Source: Actinomycetales bacterium
GTDB taxonomy: Bacteria; Actinomycetota; Actinomycetes; S36-B12
Direction: 5' to 3'
DNA: 64,000 bases
Assembly: GCA_018970765.1 (NCBI GenBank)
Contig: JAGWVT010000001.1
Location: 1 to 64,000 of the forward strand
A program made the translations under genes and the position numbers. Positions 50,480-59,604 of the stretch are shown here, piece by piece. Position 1 is the stretch's first letter. The number at the start of each line of letters is the position of its first letter. The notes below the pieces were generated by a model, which was given only the letters and a program-made list of their open reading frames with translations, ran no database searches and had not been told where the DNA came from.

Positions 50480-52462
50480 GTGGATGTCAGACGGCTGGTT
50501 CGCGGACCCATCCTGTGGATTGTCTTCGCCGTTGCCTTGGTGATGGTCGGATCGAGCCTGTTGTCAGGGATGGGTGCTCCCGAGCAGGTTGATACCAGCC
50601 AGGCCGTGAGCGATATTCGCGCCAACAAAGTCGATACCGCGACCATCACCGATCGTGATCAGGTGCTCGAGTTGACGCTCAAGGACGGTGCGAAGGTTCG
50701 CAGTTCGTACATCCAGGGCCAGGGTCTGACCCTGCAGGAGTTACTCCAGACCAAGGTGGATGCCGGCCAGTTGCCCGGTGGCTACAACGTCGTGGTCCCT
50801 TCGGAGAACTTCCTGGTCACCCTGCTCATCTCGTTACTGCCGATCGCCATCGTGGTGCTGCTGCTGTTCTTCTTCATGAGTCAGATGCAAGGCGGTGGCT
50901 CGCGGATTATGAACTTCGGCAAGTCCAAGGCGAAGGTCATCACGAAGGACATGCCACAGACGACATTCGCGGACGTGGCCGGTGCGGACGAGGCTGTCGA
51001 GGAATTGCAGGAGATCAAGGAGTTCCTGGCTGATCCGGCACGCTTCCAGGCTGTCGGTGCCAAGATTCCGAAGGGTGTTCTGCTCTACGGGCCGCCCGGG
51101 ACCGGCAAGACGTTGTTGGCTCGAGCGGTGGCCGGTGAGGCGGGTGTGCCGTTCTTCTCGATTTCGGGCTCGGACTTCGTGGAGATGTTCGTCGGTGTGG
51201 GCGCCAGCCGCGTGCGTGACCTGTTCGAACAGGCGAAGGCGAATGCTCCGGCAATCATCTTCGTCGATGAGATCGATGCAGTCGGGCGCCATCGCGGTGC
51301 CGGCCTTGGCGGTGGTCACGACGAGCGTGAGCAGACGCTCAATCAGATGCTCGTGGAGATGGACGGCTTCGACGTAAGTGGCGGCGTCATTCTCATTGCC
51401 GCAACTAACCGTCCCGACATCCTTGACCCTGCCCTGCTGCGACCCGGGCGTTTCGATCGTCAGATCGCGGTGGAGCGCCCAGACCTCTCAGGTCGTGAGG
51501 CGATTCTGCAGGTGCATGCGCAAGGAAAACCGCTGGCGACCGACGTCGATCTCATGGCGGTGGCGCGCAGAACCCCGGGTTTCACCGGAGCTGACCTCGC
51601 CAATGTGCTGAATGAAGCCGCGCTCCTCACTGCACGAACGGGGGGCACCCTGATCGACAACGCGGCACTGGATGAAGCCATCGATCGCGTCATTGCTGGT
51701 CCGCAGAAGCGCACGCGCGTCATGGATGACAAGGAAAAGTCCATCACCGCGTATCACGAAGCCGGGCACGCGCTTGTTGCTGCGGCGCTCCCCGGCAATG
51801 ATCCGGTGCACAAGATCACGATCCTGCCACGTGGGCGAGCGTTGGGGTACACGATGGTGCTGCCTGACCAAGAGCGCTATTCGATGCCGCGCTCGCAGAT
51901 GTTGAACCAACTGGCCTACATGCTCGGTGGACGTGCGGCCGAGGAATTGATCTTCCACGACCCGACCACAGGCGCCTCCAACGACATTGAGAAAGCCACG
52001 GCACTGGCTCGTGCCATGGTCATGCAGTACGGCATGACCGAGCGGCTCGGGGCGATTCGCTACGGCAAGGAGCAGGGTGAGGTGTTCCTCGGTCGCGACA
52101 TGGGCCATGTGCGCGATTACTCCGAGGAAGTCGCCGGAGCAATCGACGAAGAAGTACGCGCCTTTATCGAAGCCGCACACCAGGAGGCCTACGAAATCCT
52201 GGTTGCCAATCGGGATGTGCTTGATGCCCTAGTCCTTGCGCTTCTCGAAAAGGAGACTTTGGACAAGGCTCAGATCGAAGAGGTGTTTGCTTCGCTGCAG
52301 TTGCGTGAACCACGGCCTGCGTGGACCGGCTCCTCGCGTCGGCGACCCGATGAGCGTGGTCCGATTCCGGTACCCGTCAGTGCGGCCGGAAGCAACGGGT
52401 CAAGTTCTACGAATGGCAGTTCACCCAACGGGTTCCATCCCGAACCGGCCGAGAACGTCTAG
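50480..52462 (+). CDS. ftsH: ATP-dependent zinc metalloprotease FtsH
   Basis: A 660-residue membrane AAA+ protease. Two transmembrane segments flank an extracytoplasmic domain (residues about 8-30 and [21 protein letters not shown] near 115-135). Walker A is GPPGTGKT (204-211), Walker [13 protein letters not shown], second region of homology [20 protein letters not shown], and the zinc site HEAGH (426-430). The C-terminal tail is low-complexity Ser/Asn/Gly. It degrades membrane and short-lived cytosolic proteins. GTG 50480 is used. Confidence 0.96.
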   Translation: MDVRRLVRGPILWIVFAVALVMVGSSLLSGMGAPEQVDTSQAVSDIRANKVDTATITDRDQVLELTLKDGAKVRSSYIQGQGLTLQELLQTKVDAGQLPGGYNVVVPSENFLVTLLISLLPIAIVVLLLFFFMSQMQGGGSRIMNFGKSKAKVITKDMPQTTFADVAGADEAVEELQEIKEFLADPARFQAVGAKIPKGVLLYGPPGTGKTLLARAVAGEAGVPFFSISGSDFVEMFVGVGASRVRDLFEQAKANAPAIIFVDEIDAVGRHRGAGLGGGHDEREQTLNQMLVEMDGFDVSGGVILIAATNRPDILDPALLRPGRFDRQIAVERPDLSGREAILQVHAQGKPLATDVDLMAVARRTPGFTGADLANVLNEAALLTARTGGTLIDNAALDEAIDRVIAGPQKRTRVMDDKEKSITAYHEAGHALVAAALPGNDPVHKITILPRGRALGYTMVLPDQERYSMPRSQMLNQLAYMLGGRAAEELIFHDPTTGASNDIEKATALARAMVMQYGMTERLGAIRYGKEQGEVFLGRDMGHVRDYSEEVAGAIDEEVRAFIEAAHQEAYEILVANRDVLDALVLALLEKETLDKAQIEEVFASLQLREPRPAWTGSSRRRPDERGPIPVPVSAAGSNGSSSTNGSSPNGFHPEPAENV

Positions 52463-52468
52463 GCGAAG

Positions 52469-53068
52469 GTGTCCGGGGAGGTCCCGATTCCGTCCGAACC
52501 GGGCGGCATCGATATCGCATCGGCCGAGGCGGCCGTCCGCCAGCTACTGGTGGCTGTCGGGGAAGACCCGGATCGCGAGGGGCTGCGGGACACTCCGGCA
52601 CGGGTGGCTCGTGCCTATGCGGAGATGTTTGCTGGCTTACGCATGTCCCCAGAGGAGGCCCTCACCACGACCTTCGATGCTGGGCACGAGGAACTCGTCA
52701 TCGTGCGGGACATCGACATGGTGAGCATGTGTGAACACCATTTGCTGCCTTTTCACGGAGTCGCCCACGTCGGATACATCCCCAATGAGAATGGACGCAT
52801 CACCGGCCTGTCGAAGTTGGCGCGCCTCGTCGATGTGTTCGCTCGACGTCCGCAAGTTCAGGAGCGCCTGACCTCGCAGGTTGCCGATGCCATGGTTCGG
52901 ATCTTGCAACCGCGGGGCACCATCGTGGTGATTTCGGCGGAGCATCTGTGTATGTCGGTTCGCGGTGTACGCAAGCCGGGTGCGCGCACCGTCACCAGCG
53001 CGGTTCGGGGAAGCCTGCGCGATGCGGCCACCCGCGCTGAAGCGATGTCGCTCATTCTCGATCGTTGA
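52469..53068 (+). CDS. folE: GTP cyclohydrolase I FolE
   Basis: A 199-residue enzyme opening folate biosynthesis (GTP to dihydroneopterin triphosphate). Zinc ligands and active-site residues lie in [19 protein letters not shown] and [33 protein letters not shown] is the N-terminal signature. GTG 52469 lies six bases after ftsH. It heads folE-folP-folBK. Confidence 0.95.
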   Translation: MSGEVPIPSEPGGIDIASAEAAVRQLLVAVGEDPDREGLRDTPARVARAYAEMFAGLRMSPEEALTTTFDAGHEELVIVRDIDMVSMCEHHLLPFHGVAHVGYIPNENGRITGLSKLARLVDVFARRPQVQERLTSQVADAMVRILQPRGTIVVISAEHLCMSVRGVRKPGARTVTSAVRGSLRDAATRAEAMSLILDR

Positions 53069-53077
53069 GTCGCCGCC

Positions 53078-53938
53078 ATGACCATCACCGATCTCATGGC
53101 CGGACGTCGAAGTGCACCGGTGGTGATGGGCGTCCTCAATGTGACCCCCGACTCGTTTTCCGACGGTGGTCGCTTTGACACTCAGGAAGCCGCGGTGCGA
53201 CATGGCCGCTCGATGCGCGCTCTGGGCGCCGACATCATCGATGTTGGCGGCGAGTCGACCAGGCCGGGAGCAATTCGAATCGACACGGATGAGGAAATCG
53301 CCCGGGTCGTAGGTGTGGTCAGTGCTTTAGCGCGTATCGGTGCCGTGGTGAGTATCGACACGATGCGGGCCGATGTTGCCCGGGCTGCTGTTGAAGTGGG
53401 TGCCTCGCTGGTGAACGACGTCAGCGGCGGATTGGCTGATCCGCAGATGCACACGACCGTGGCGGCGCTCGGGGTGCCATACGTGGTCACGCATTGGCGT
53501 CGAGCAGGTGACCAGATGACCCATGCATCGTCCTACCAAGACTGCGTCAGCGAGGTGTGCACGGAGCTTCAAACACAGGCCGAGAGAGCGCTCGACGCCG
53601 GCATCGCCGCCACGCGGATCATCGTTGATCCCGGTTTGGGGTTCGCCAAAGGCCCGGATGAAAACTGGGCGCTACTCGCCGGGCTGCCACAGCTGCGCGC
53701 TCTAGGCTTCCCCGTGCTGGTGGGTGCCTCGAGAAAGCGCTTCCTGGGATCGTTGCTGCGATCCGCCGACGACACACCTCGCCCGGTAGACGGTCGGGAC
53801 ACGGCAACTGCACTGATCTCCCTGTTGGCCACGGTCCATGGCGCCTGGGGTGTGCGAGTGCATAACGTGGTCGATAGTTGTGATGCGCGCAAGATTCTGT
53901 CGTCTTGGCAAGCAGGCAGGGAGTGCACTGATGCTTGA
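53078..53938 (+). CDS. folP: Dihydropteroate synthase FolP
   Basis: A 286-residue TIM barrel. MGVLNVTPDSFSDGG, DVGGESTRPGA, SIDTMRADVARAA, DPGLGFAKGPDEN and GASRKRFLG are the substrate-binding motifs. It condenses p-aminobenzoate with the pterin diphosphate and is the sulfonamide target. ATG 53078 is nine bases after folE; the stop lies within the folB-folK start region. Confidence 0.95.
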   Translation: MTITDLMAGRRSAPVVMGVLNVTPDSFSDGGRFDTQEAAVRHGRSMRALGADIIDVGGESTRPGAIRIDTDEEIARVVGVVSALARIGAVVSIDTMRADVARAAVEVGASLVNDVSGGLADPQMHTTVAALGVPYVVTHWRRAGDQMTHASSYQDCVSEVCTELQTQAERALDAGIAATRIIVDPGLGFAKGPDENWALLAGLPQLRALGFPVLVGASRKRFLGSLLRSADDTPRPVDGRDTATALISLLATVHGAWGVRVHNVVDSCDARKILSSWQAGRECTDA

Positions 53939-54806
53939 TGCAATCCGCATCATGGGTATCACCGGGTTCGGCTACCACGGTGTTTTGGACTTCGAGCGTC
54001 GCGACGGTCAGGAGTTCGTGGTCGACCTTGAGATTGCGACGCCAAAAGTCGGGGAGAGCGCGGTCAACGATGACATTGCGGCCACGCTCGATTATCGAGA
54101 CCTCCTTGACCGCACACATGCGCTGATCACCGGCCCGCCACTTCAACTGATTGAGACCCTTGCCGAACGGATTGCAGCCAGCATCCTCGATGCCGGCGCT
54201 TCGGCCGTGCACGTGACTGTTCACAAACCTCACGCGCCACTGCCAGTGCCGGTCAGTGACGTAGCGGTCGCGGTTATGCGGCGTCGCATCCGTGCAGTAA
54301 TTGGGCTCGGTGCCAATCTGGGCGATGCCGCACACGCGCTGCAGGAGGCGGCTCAGGCGATCCTCGCGCTGCCACGGGTGCGACTGGTAGCGGCTTCGAG
54401 TATTTACGACACCGCACCGATAAGCGATATTCCCCAGCCTGACTACTGCAACGCGATCCTCATCGTGCAGGCGGACTGGGATCCGGCAAGCCTGTTGAGG
54501 CAGTTGCATGTGATCGAGGCTTCGTTCGGGCGAGCACGTACCGAATCCATGGGTCCGCGCACCTTGGACCTCGATCTGATTGACGTCAGTGACGTCGACG
54601 GACCAGTGACCAGCGACGCCGAGTTCTGTCGGGTGCCGCATCCGCGCGCCGGTCAACGCCGATTCGTCCTTGAGCCCTGGGCGCAGATTGATCCGCAAGG
54701 TTGGCTCAGTTGGTCCGGTCCGGTTGTCGCACTCCTGGCCGCATTGGGTGACCAGCAGGGCGTGCGTAGAACAAGCCAAAGTCTGCTCTCCGGGGTGAGT
54801 GCCTGA
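53931..54806 (+). CDS. folBK: Fused dihydroneopterin aldolase and HPPK (FolB-FolK)
   Basis: A single 291-residue chain. Residues of about 1-120 are FolB (ITGFGYHGVLDFERRDGQEF, with the active-site GYHG; then TLDYRDLL and ETLAERIAASIL). Residues of about 121-291 are FolK (AVIGLGANLGDAAHALQEA, SSIYDTAPISDIPQPDYCNA, RTLDLDLIDV, VPHPRAGQRRFVLEP). There is no stop or restart between them. The two steps are consecutive: dihydroneopterin to 6-hydroxymethyl-dihydropterin, then its diphosphate for FolP. It overlaps folP by eight bases. In many actinobacteria these are separate genes. Confidence 0.93.
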   Translation: MLDAIRIMGITGFGYHGVLDFERRDGQEFVVDLEIATPKVGESAVNDDIAATLDYRDLLDRTHALITGPPLQLIETLAERIAASILDAGASAVHVTVHKPHAPLPVPVSDVAVAVMRRRIRAVIGLGANLGDAAHALQEAAQAILALPRVRLVAASSIYDTAPISDIPQPDYCNAILIVQADWDPASLLRQLHVIEASFGRARTESMGPRTLDLDLIDVSDVDGPVTSDAEFCRVPHPRAGQRRFVLEPWAQIDPQGWLSWSGPVVALLAALGDQQGVRRTSQSLLSGVSA

Positions 54807-54807
54807 G

Positions 54808-55368
54808 ATGCAACCGACTCGAATCCGAGTACTCCTCATCCTCGGCTTGGTAGCTGCAGCGTTTGGATGGAGCCTGGTGGCGGTGATCCAGGGGCAGTCC
54901 GGCAGGACACTGCCCGTGCCCTGGTTGGCGGGAATCACTATGTGGGTCCTCGCCACGGGATTGACGATCTGGACGCTCATGAGTCGACCCCGACTGCTGC
55001 GGCGTCCCGGTGCTCGCCCGATGCCCCCACTGGTAGCGGCCAGAACCGCTGCGCTTGCCATGGCTGCCTCGCGCACAGGTGCACTGATTAGTGGTCTGTA
55101 TGCGGGAGTTAGCTTGGGGGCGCTGTCCATCGTCACCTCCCGCGATACACCTGCGGGTCAGAACACACTGTTTGCCGCGTTGACCGCCTGCGCTGGCGCG
55201 TTGGCGCTGGCCGTGGTCGCGGTCTGGCTGGAGCGCATCTGTCGGCTGCCTCAAGATCCCGGCAATGACCAGGATGGGTTGGCGTCGGGTGGTCAGGCTC
55301 GCAAGGAGCCGGGTGCTGCCAGTGCCCGGGTAGGCTCGCCGCACATCAGTGATGAGAGGTGGCCGTGA
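54808..55368 (+). CDS. DUF3180 membrane protein
   Basis: A 186-residue protein with four predicted transmembrane segments (starting MQPTRIRVLLILGLVAAAFGW; later LVAARTAALAMAASRTGALISGLYAG). This matches DUF3180, an actinobacterial family found next to folK. Function unknown. ATG 54808 directly follows the folBK stop; GTG 54799 is in frame upstream. Its stop overlaps the next start (GTGA). Confidence 0.85.
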   Translation: MQPTRIRVLLILGLVAAAFGWSLVAVIQGQSGRTLPVPWLAGITMWVLATGLTIWTLMSRPRLLRRPGARPMPPLVAARTAALAMAASRTGALISGLYAGVSLGALSIVTSRDTPAGQNTLFAALTACAGALALAVVAVWLERICRLPQDPGNDQDGLASGGQARKEPGAASARVGSPHISDERWP

Positions 55369-55673
55369 GCGATAAGGCAGCAGGGACCGGAGAGCCCCTA
55401 GAGGACCTCCCCTTCGACGAGTTGAAGCATCGCGCTTTCTCAATCGCCGAACATCGAGTAGACCTGGGTTTCTTCACCGATCTGTTCACCCATATGCCAG
55501 GCATGGTGGCAATCGAAGGTGAAGGCGGTGACCTCGGCGCTGTTGGTGGCACATTCATTGAAACGGTGCGTGCGGTACGCGAGCTGTTTGGCAATGCGGA
55601 ATTCGATCCAACAACCGAAGCTTTGCTGCGCGCTCGGTTCGCTACCTACATTCGGGCGCACGAAAAGTCGTAA
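55365..55673 (+). CDS. Uncharacterised 102-residue protein
   Basis: A small acidic protein (EPLEDLPFDELKHRAFSIAEHRVDLGFF; then LFTHMPGMVAIEGEGGDLGAVG). No motif is recognised; no membrane segment, signal peptide or Cys cluster. GTG 55365 overlaps the DUF3180 stop by GTGA, which supports it as a real gene translated with that protein. It is followed by a 14-base tandem repeat. Confidence 0.7.
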   Translation: MSDKAAGTGEPLEDLPFDELKHRAFSIAEHRVDLGFFTDLFTHMPGMVAIEGEGGDLGAVGGTFIETVRAVRELFGNAEFDPTTEALLRARFATYIRAHEKS

Positions 55674-55677
55674 TGGT

Positions 55678-55731
55678 GTTGAACGGTCTGGGTTGAACGG
55701 TCGGGGTTGAACGGTCAGGGTTCAGCGGGGG
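55678..55731. repeat. Tandem 14-base repeat between convergent genes
   Basis: Three copies of GTTGAACGGTCNGG at 55678-55691, 55692-55705 and 55706-55719 (third-last base T, G, A), then a decayed fourth beginning GTTCAGCGGGG. It fills nearly all of the 61 bases between the 102-residue gene and the end of the NuoD-like gene. Not a hairpin, so not an obvious terminator. Confidence 0.75.
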
Positions 55732-55734
55732 TCC

Positions 55735-56865
55735 TCATCGATCAATATCGCCGACGACTAGGAACATCGAACGCAGTGCGTCAGCGAGACGCTCCAACGG
55801 TGTTCCGGGTAGTGCGCGCACCAGCGCCTGTGCGTGATTGAAGGACGGGGTACGCAGTTTCAGGCGCCATGGCGAGCGTTCGGCCGTGCTGACTAGGAGA
55901 TATCCCTGCATGCCGAGCGGTCCTTCGATTGCGAAGTACCAGGAGCCTTCAGGCACGCGCACCACTTTGGGCAGCGGGACATCCACCGGTCCGTCCCCGA
56001 GTTCACGCACTCTGGTCAGGCACTGCCGGACGAGCTCGATGCTCGACCGCACTTCGGTGAGTAATTGCCTGTAGCGGGACTGAGCATCGCCGGCAGACTC
56101 ACGCTCATGGTTTGCCAGATGCGTTCCAGTCCTCTGTAGCTCGGGATAGGCCAGGTAGCCAGGTTGCCAACGCAGGTCGAGATCAAGCCCGCTGGCACGT
56201 CCAACAGGGCCACTGGTACCGAAGGTGATCGCATCGCTGGTACTCAACAGCCCGATCCCGCGCAGATTTGCGGTGCGCTGTTCGACCTCGCTGGCGATGT
56301 CCTGCCAGGCTGCCAGCAAGTCATTGAGTACCTGCTCGGCGGCATCAAGCCACTGGAGATCGAGTGGCTGCGCAAGTCCTCCGATTCGGGTGATCATCGG
56401 GTGGACGCGGTTACCGGTCGCACGCTGCTGGATGCTGATGAAAGTTTCGCGCCAGGGTAGGACGCGTGGCGTGAGCGGTTCTAGGAGTAGGAGCATTGCG
56501 GTGATGCGAGTGAACTCGGCCAACAGTGTCCGAGACCAGGTCGCACGTTCGGGCGGGGTGATGCCGAGTGCCTGTTCGATGGTCAGGGCCACGCCGAGTT
56601 CGCCGTGGAAAGCCGAGAGCCAGTCATGACGGTTCGCGAGCATCAGGATCTGTCGATAGTCGCGCGCCTCGAACAGTTTCTCAGCGCTTCGATGGAGGAA
56701 GCCAACAATCGGGTCAGCTGTGGTGATGATGCCATCGCGCACCGTGAGATCGAGCATGAGTGCCGCATGCCCGGTCGGATGCAGGTCGCCAAGATCCAAT
56801 GCGATGTCGACATCAAGATACCGAGCTGCGCCTACGCCGACTCGAATGTGCTCGCACACCGTCAT
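55735..56865 (-). CDS. Orphan NuoD-like protein (complex I 49 kDa subunit homologue)
   Basis: A 376-residue divergent paralogue of NADH dehydrogenase subunit D. It aligns from DLGDLHPTGHAALMLDLTV (NuoD: G-P-x-H-P-x-x-H-G-x-L) through DPIVGFLHRSAEKLFEARDY (NuoD: GxLHRGxEKL) to the terminus, where SPWRLKLRTPSFNHAQAL and a final GDIDR mirror NuoD. No other nuo gene is near. The Arg of the LHR motif is kept; its human equivalent is, as I recall, the dimethylated NDUFS2 Arg85. ATG 56865 overlaps the methyltransferase stop (ATGA). Role unknown. Confidence 0.82.
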   Translation of the reverse strand: MTVCEHIRVGVGAARYLDVDIALDLGDLHPTGHAALMLDLTVRDGIITTADPIVGFLHRSAEKLFEARDYRQILMLANRHDWLSAFHGELGVALTIEQALGITPPERATWSRTLLAEFTRITAMLLLLEPLTPRVLPWRETFISIQQRATGNRVHPMITRIGGLAQPLDLQWLDAAEQVLNDLLAAWQDIASEVEQRTANLRGIGLLSTSDAITFGTSGPVGRASGLDLDLRWQPGYLAYPELQRTGTHLANHERESAGDAQSRYRQLLTEVRSSIELVRQCLTRVRELGDGPVDVPLPKVVRVPEGSWYFAIEGPLGMQGYLLVSTAERSPWRLKLRTPSFNHAQALVRALPGTPLERLADALRSMFLVVGDIDR

Positions 56866-57827
56866 GACGGGCTCACCGGTGAGCTCCGGCGCGTCGCCAA
56901 CAGGTACATTCCCGGCGGCATACTTGATGACATCGGCAGTCGTCGTAGCGTCCCACCACTTGGGGTACTTGCCTGCAGAGCGTCCATTGCCACGTGTGCG
57001 GTGAGGTTGGCATGACCGTCCGTGCGTGGAGCAACGGCGCGGCCATCGCGATATCCGATACAGGTGCCGGCGTCCCAAGTACCTGCGACTCGCTCAGCTT
57101 TGACGTGGCCGTAGTCGATGGCCAGCGCCCAGCCAACAGCCACGTGATCAACGATCAACTGCCACAGGTGCTCGCGCGGCATGCCAATCTCGCAGCGCAT
57201 GAAGGATCGTTCGATCGGCCACCACTGTGCAGCCCAGGATTCCCATTGGCGAAACTCGTCACGCTCCGGCGAGTCGACGGGTGGGCCCAGGTACGCCTGG
57301 TGGTCCTGGGCGAGGATCACGCGCGCACGCCCATCGCAGTCCGCCTCGATGATCGGGCAGGGTAAGTCATCGAGAAGTTCATGGGCAATGGCAATTCCCG
57401 TGATTGCTGGCTGACCGGCAAGTGTCTGGCGCAGATCGCCGCAGACCCACGCGATACGTGAATCAAGGCCTACCGGACGCGGTCGAAGGTCGAAGCCGCG
57501 AAGGTTGATGCGCTGGCTCAGCTTCTGGTCGTCACTCCAGTTGGCGATGTCCTGGAGCAGTTGCCCTGATGCCGCTCCCAAATCTTCGATACAGGCATGC
57601 CGGTGATGTTCGAGGAACTCGCCGATGTAGTCGGTGACGAGGTCAGCGATGGCCCGTCCAGCCGTAACTGCGGTACGGAAGTGCCCCTCGGGGGCCTGGC
57701 GGGTGTAGAAGCCGTTTGGGCCGAATGCACTCTCCTGCCAGGCCTGTTCCCATGTCGGTAGATCAGTCGGTCGTTCGGTCGGCAGATCCGGTCGGACGGG
57801 TGACGGCACGACAGGGACGCTACCCAC
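56862..57827 (-). CDS. MidA/NDUFAF7-like SAM-dependent methyltransferase
   Basis: About 321 residues. GPNGFYTRQAPEGHFRTAV, the SAM loop CIEDLGAASGQLLQDIA, AIAHELLDDLPCPII (MidA: ANELLDALP) and ALAIDYGHVK (MidA: IDYG) identify the family. Human NDUFAF7 methylates the complex I subunit homologous to NuoD, and the gene is directly coupled to the orphan NuoD-like gene here. Start uncertain: the frame is open to 57938, but that overlaps the divergent DUF2520 gene. GTG 57827 has GAGAG upstream, and GTG 57809 is also possible. Confidence 0.78.
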   Translation of the reverse strand: MGSVPVVPSPVRPDLPTERPTDLPTWEQAWQESAFGPNGFYTRQAPEGHFRTAVTAGRAIADLVTDYIGEFLEHHRHACIEDLGAASGQLLQDIANWSDDQKLSQRINLRGFDLRPRPVGLDSRIAWVCGDLRQTLAGQPAITGIAIAHELLDDLPCPIIEADCDGRARVILAQDHQAYLGPPVDSPERDEFRQWESWAAQWWPIERSFMRCEIGMPREHLWQLIVDHVAVGWALAIDYGHVKAERVAGTWDAGTCIGYRDGRAVAPRTDGHANLTAHVAMDALQASTPSGGTLRRLPMSSSMPPGMYLLATRRSSPVSPS

Positions 57828-57830
57828 CTC

Positions 57831-57836
57831 TACGCT
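57831..57836 (+). promoter_or_regulatory. -10 box (TACGCT) for a leaderless DUF2520 mRNA
   Basis: TACGCT-CTCAAC-GTG: TANNNT six bases before GTG 57843. It lies in the very short gap to the divergent methyltransferase. Confidence 0.6.
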
Positions 57837-57842
57837 CTCAAC

Positions 57843-58742
57843 GTGTTGACCGGTGCCCCACCACGCCTGCGCGTCGGCGTGGTCGGTGCCGGCCGTGTTG
57901 GTGCGGTCTTCGGTGCGGCGCTGGCTCGTGCGGGCCATCAGGTCGTCGCGGTTTCGGCCATCTCTCAGATGTCGGTGTTACGTGCCCAAGCGCTCCTACC
58001 GGGTGTTCCCATCACCGATGTGCTGACGGTAGTTCAGGAAGCCGAGTTGGTGGTCCTCGCGGTACCGGACGACGTACTCGCCGAACTGGTCACCGGCCTT
58101 GCCGAGACTGGTTCGGTGCGAGCCGGGCAGTTCTGGTGCCATCCGGCCGGTGCCCATGGCATCGAGGTGCTGGCGCCCGTGGCCCAACGTGGCGCGATCC
58201 CACTTGCCATTCATCCGGTGATGACCTTCACCGGCACCAGCATCGACCTTGCGCGCCTTGCTGACTGCCCCTTCGGAGTTACCGCACCCGAAGGGTTCCG
58301 TTCCGTGGCGGAGGCATTGGTCGTGGAAATGGGCGGCGAGCCCATCTGGGTGCCCGAACAGGCACGTGCTCGCTACCACGCAGCTTTGGCGTTAGGTGCC
58401 AATGGACTGGTGACCCTGGTGAACGCGGCGCTTGATTTGCTGCGTGAATCGGGGGTGGCAGATGGCCGTCGACTCATCGAACCGCTCCTTCAGGCCAGCC
58501 TCGAGAACGCGCTGCGCATGGGTGACCAGGCGCTGACCGGCCCGGTTGCCCGGGGTGACGCGGCCACTGTGGCGACCCACCTTGAAACAATCGCGGACGC
58601 CCAACTTGAAGTGGCGTACGCCTACCGGGCGATGGCTCGGCTCACGGCTTTGCGAGCAGTCGACTCCGGGCTTCTGGCCCCCACTGCCGCGGAATCATTG
58701 CTCGACGTTCTCGCCCGCGACATCGCTGAGGGTGGTGCCTGA
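57843..58742 (+). CDS. Rossmann-like / DUF2520 protein (candidate ketopantoate reductase)
   Basis: A 299-residue dehydrogenase-like protein. The NAD(P) motif RVGVVGAGRVGAVFGAAL (about 10-27) is followed by VLAVPDDVLAELV, then a DUF2520 half with HPVMTFTG and YHAALALGANGLVTLVNAAL. Function is not proven for this family. It lies two bases before panC, and no panE is in the window. A structurally related non-PanE ketopantoate reductase called PanG has been described in Francisella, so a role in pantothenate synthesis is a reasonable hypothesis. Confidence 0.85.
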   Translation: MLTGAPPRLRVGVVGAGRVGAVFGAALARAGHQVVAVSAISQMSVLRAQALLPGVPITDVLTVVQEAELVVLAVPDDVLAELVTGLAETGSVRAGQFWCHPAGAHGIEVLAPVAQRGAIPLAIHPVMTFTGTSIDLARLADCPFGVTAPEGFRSVAEALVVEMGGEPIWVPEQARARYHAALALGANGLVTLVNAALDLLRESGVADGRRLIEPLLQASLENALRMGDQALTGPVARGDAATVATHLETIADAQLEVAYAYRAMARLTALRAVDSGLLAPTAAESLLDVLARDIAEGGA

Positions 58743-58743
58743 A

Positions 58744-59604
58744 ATGCAACTCATCCATGAACGTGCCGTGCTGCGCGAGGCGCTGGGTGATCGGCCATCC
58801 GCATCCATCGCTACGGTGATGACCCTCGGTGCGCTCCACGAAGGTCACGCCGCTCTCATGGCACGAGCTCGCCAGGCGGTTGGGCCGACTGGTCAGGTCA
58901 TCGTCACAGTCTTCGTGAATCCGCTCCAGTTCGCAGCGGGAGAGGACTTCGCAAAATATCCGCGTACGCTCCAGGCGGATGTCCAGCTCGCTGAGGCGGC
59001 TGGTGCCAACTTCGTCTACGCCCCCGACGTCGAGGAAATCTACGGCACTGTGAGCGAGGGTGAGTCGGCGCAGGTGCGTGTGCAACCTGGACCATTGGGG
59101 AACGAACTCGAAGGTGCCAGTCGCCCCGGGCACTTTGCGGGTGTGCTCACCGTAGTGGCCATCCTGCTGCACCACACGAGGTGCGGCTTCGCTCCCTTTG
59201 GTGAAAAGGACTATCAGCAACTCACCCTGGTGCGCGCAATGGTGCGCGAACTTGGCTTCGATGTGGAAGTCCTACCGGTGCCAACTCTTCGCGAAAGTGA
59301 TGGACTCGCCTTGAGTAGTCGCAATCGCTACCTCAGTGGGCAAGAGCGAGAGGTAGCCCGGGCAATCCCGCAGGCGCTCCACGCCGCGCAGTTGGTTCAG
59401 TATCGCGGTGCGCAGGCGAGTCTGGAAGCAGCCCAGGCGGCACTGCGAACGCAGCCGGCGGTCGACGTGGACTATCTCGAGTTGCGCGGCACCGCATTGC
59501 AACCAGCACCGAGTACCGGCCCAGCGCGACTGCTGCTTGCTGCGAAGGTGGGAAGTACCCGCCTGCTAGACAACGTGGCCATCGAACTAGGTAATCCCTC
59601 ATGA
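58744..59604 (+). CDS. panC: Pantothenate synthetase PanC
   Basis: A 286-residue ATP-dependent ligase joining pantoate and beta-alanine. The HIGH-like motif is TLGALHEGHAALM, followed by VTVFVNPLQFAAGEDFAKYPR, GPLGNELEGASRPGHFAGVLTVV, FGEKDYQQL and the KMSKS-like DGLALSSRNRYLS. ATG 58744 follows the DUF2520 stop directly; the longer open frame to 58546 only shadows that gene. Its stop overlaps nadB by ATGA. Neither panB nor panD is in the window. Confidence 0.95.
   Translation: MQLIHERAVLREALGDRPSASIATVMTLGALHEGHAALMARARQAVGPTGQVIVTVFVNPLQFAAGEDFAKYPRTLQADVQLAEAAGANFVYAPDVEEIYGTVSEGESAQVRVQPGPLGNELEGASRPGHFAGVLTVVAILLHHTRCGFAPFGEKDYQQLTLVRAMVRELGFDVEVLPVPTLRESDGLALSSRNRYLSGQEREVARAIPQALHAAQLVQYRGAQASLEAAQAALRTQPAVDVDYLELRGTALQPAPSTGPARLLLAAKVGSTRLLDNVAIELGNPS

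Noticed and set aside
53619-55136. 505-codon open frame on the minus strand opposite folP, folBK and DUF3180
   Set aside because: It is antisense to three well-supported genes, has no recognisable motif and reflects high-GC codon bias on the opposite strand.
58546-58743. N-terminal extension of PanC
   Set aside because: It overlaps the DUF2520 coding region in another frame; PanC homology begins at ATG 58744.
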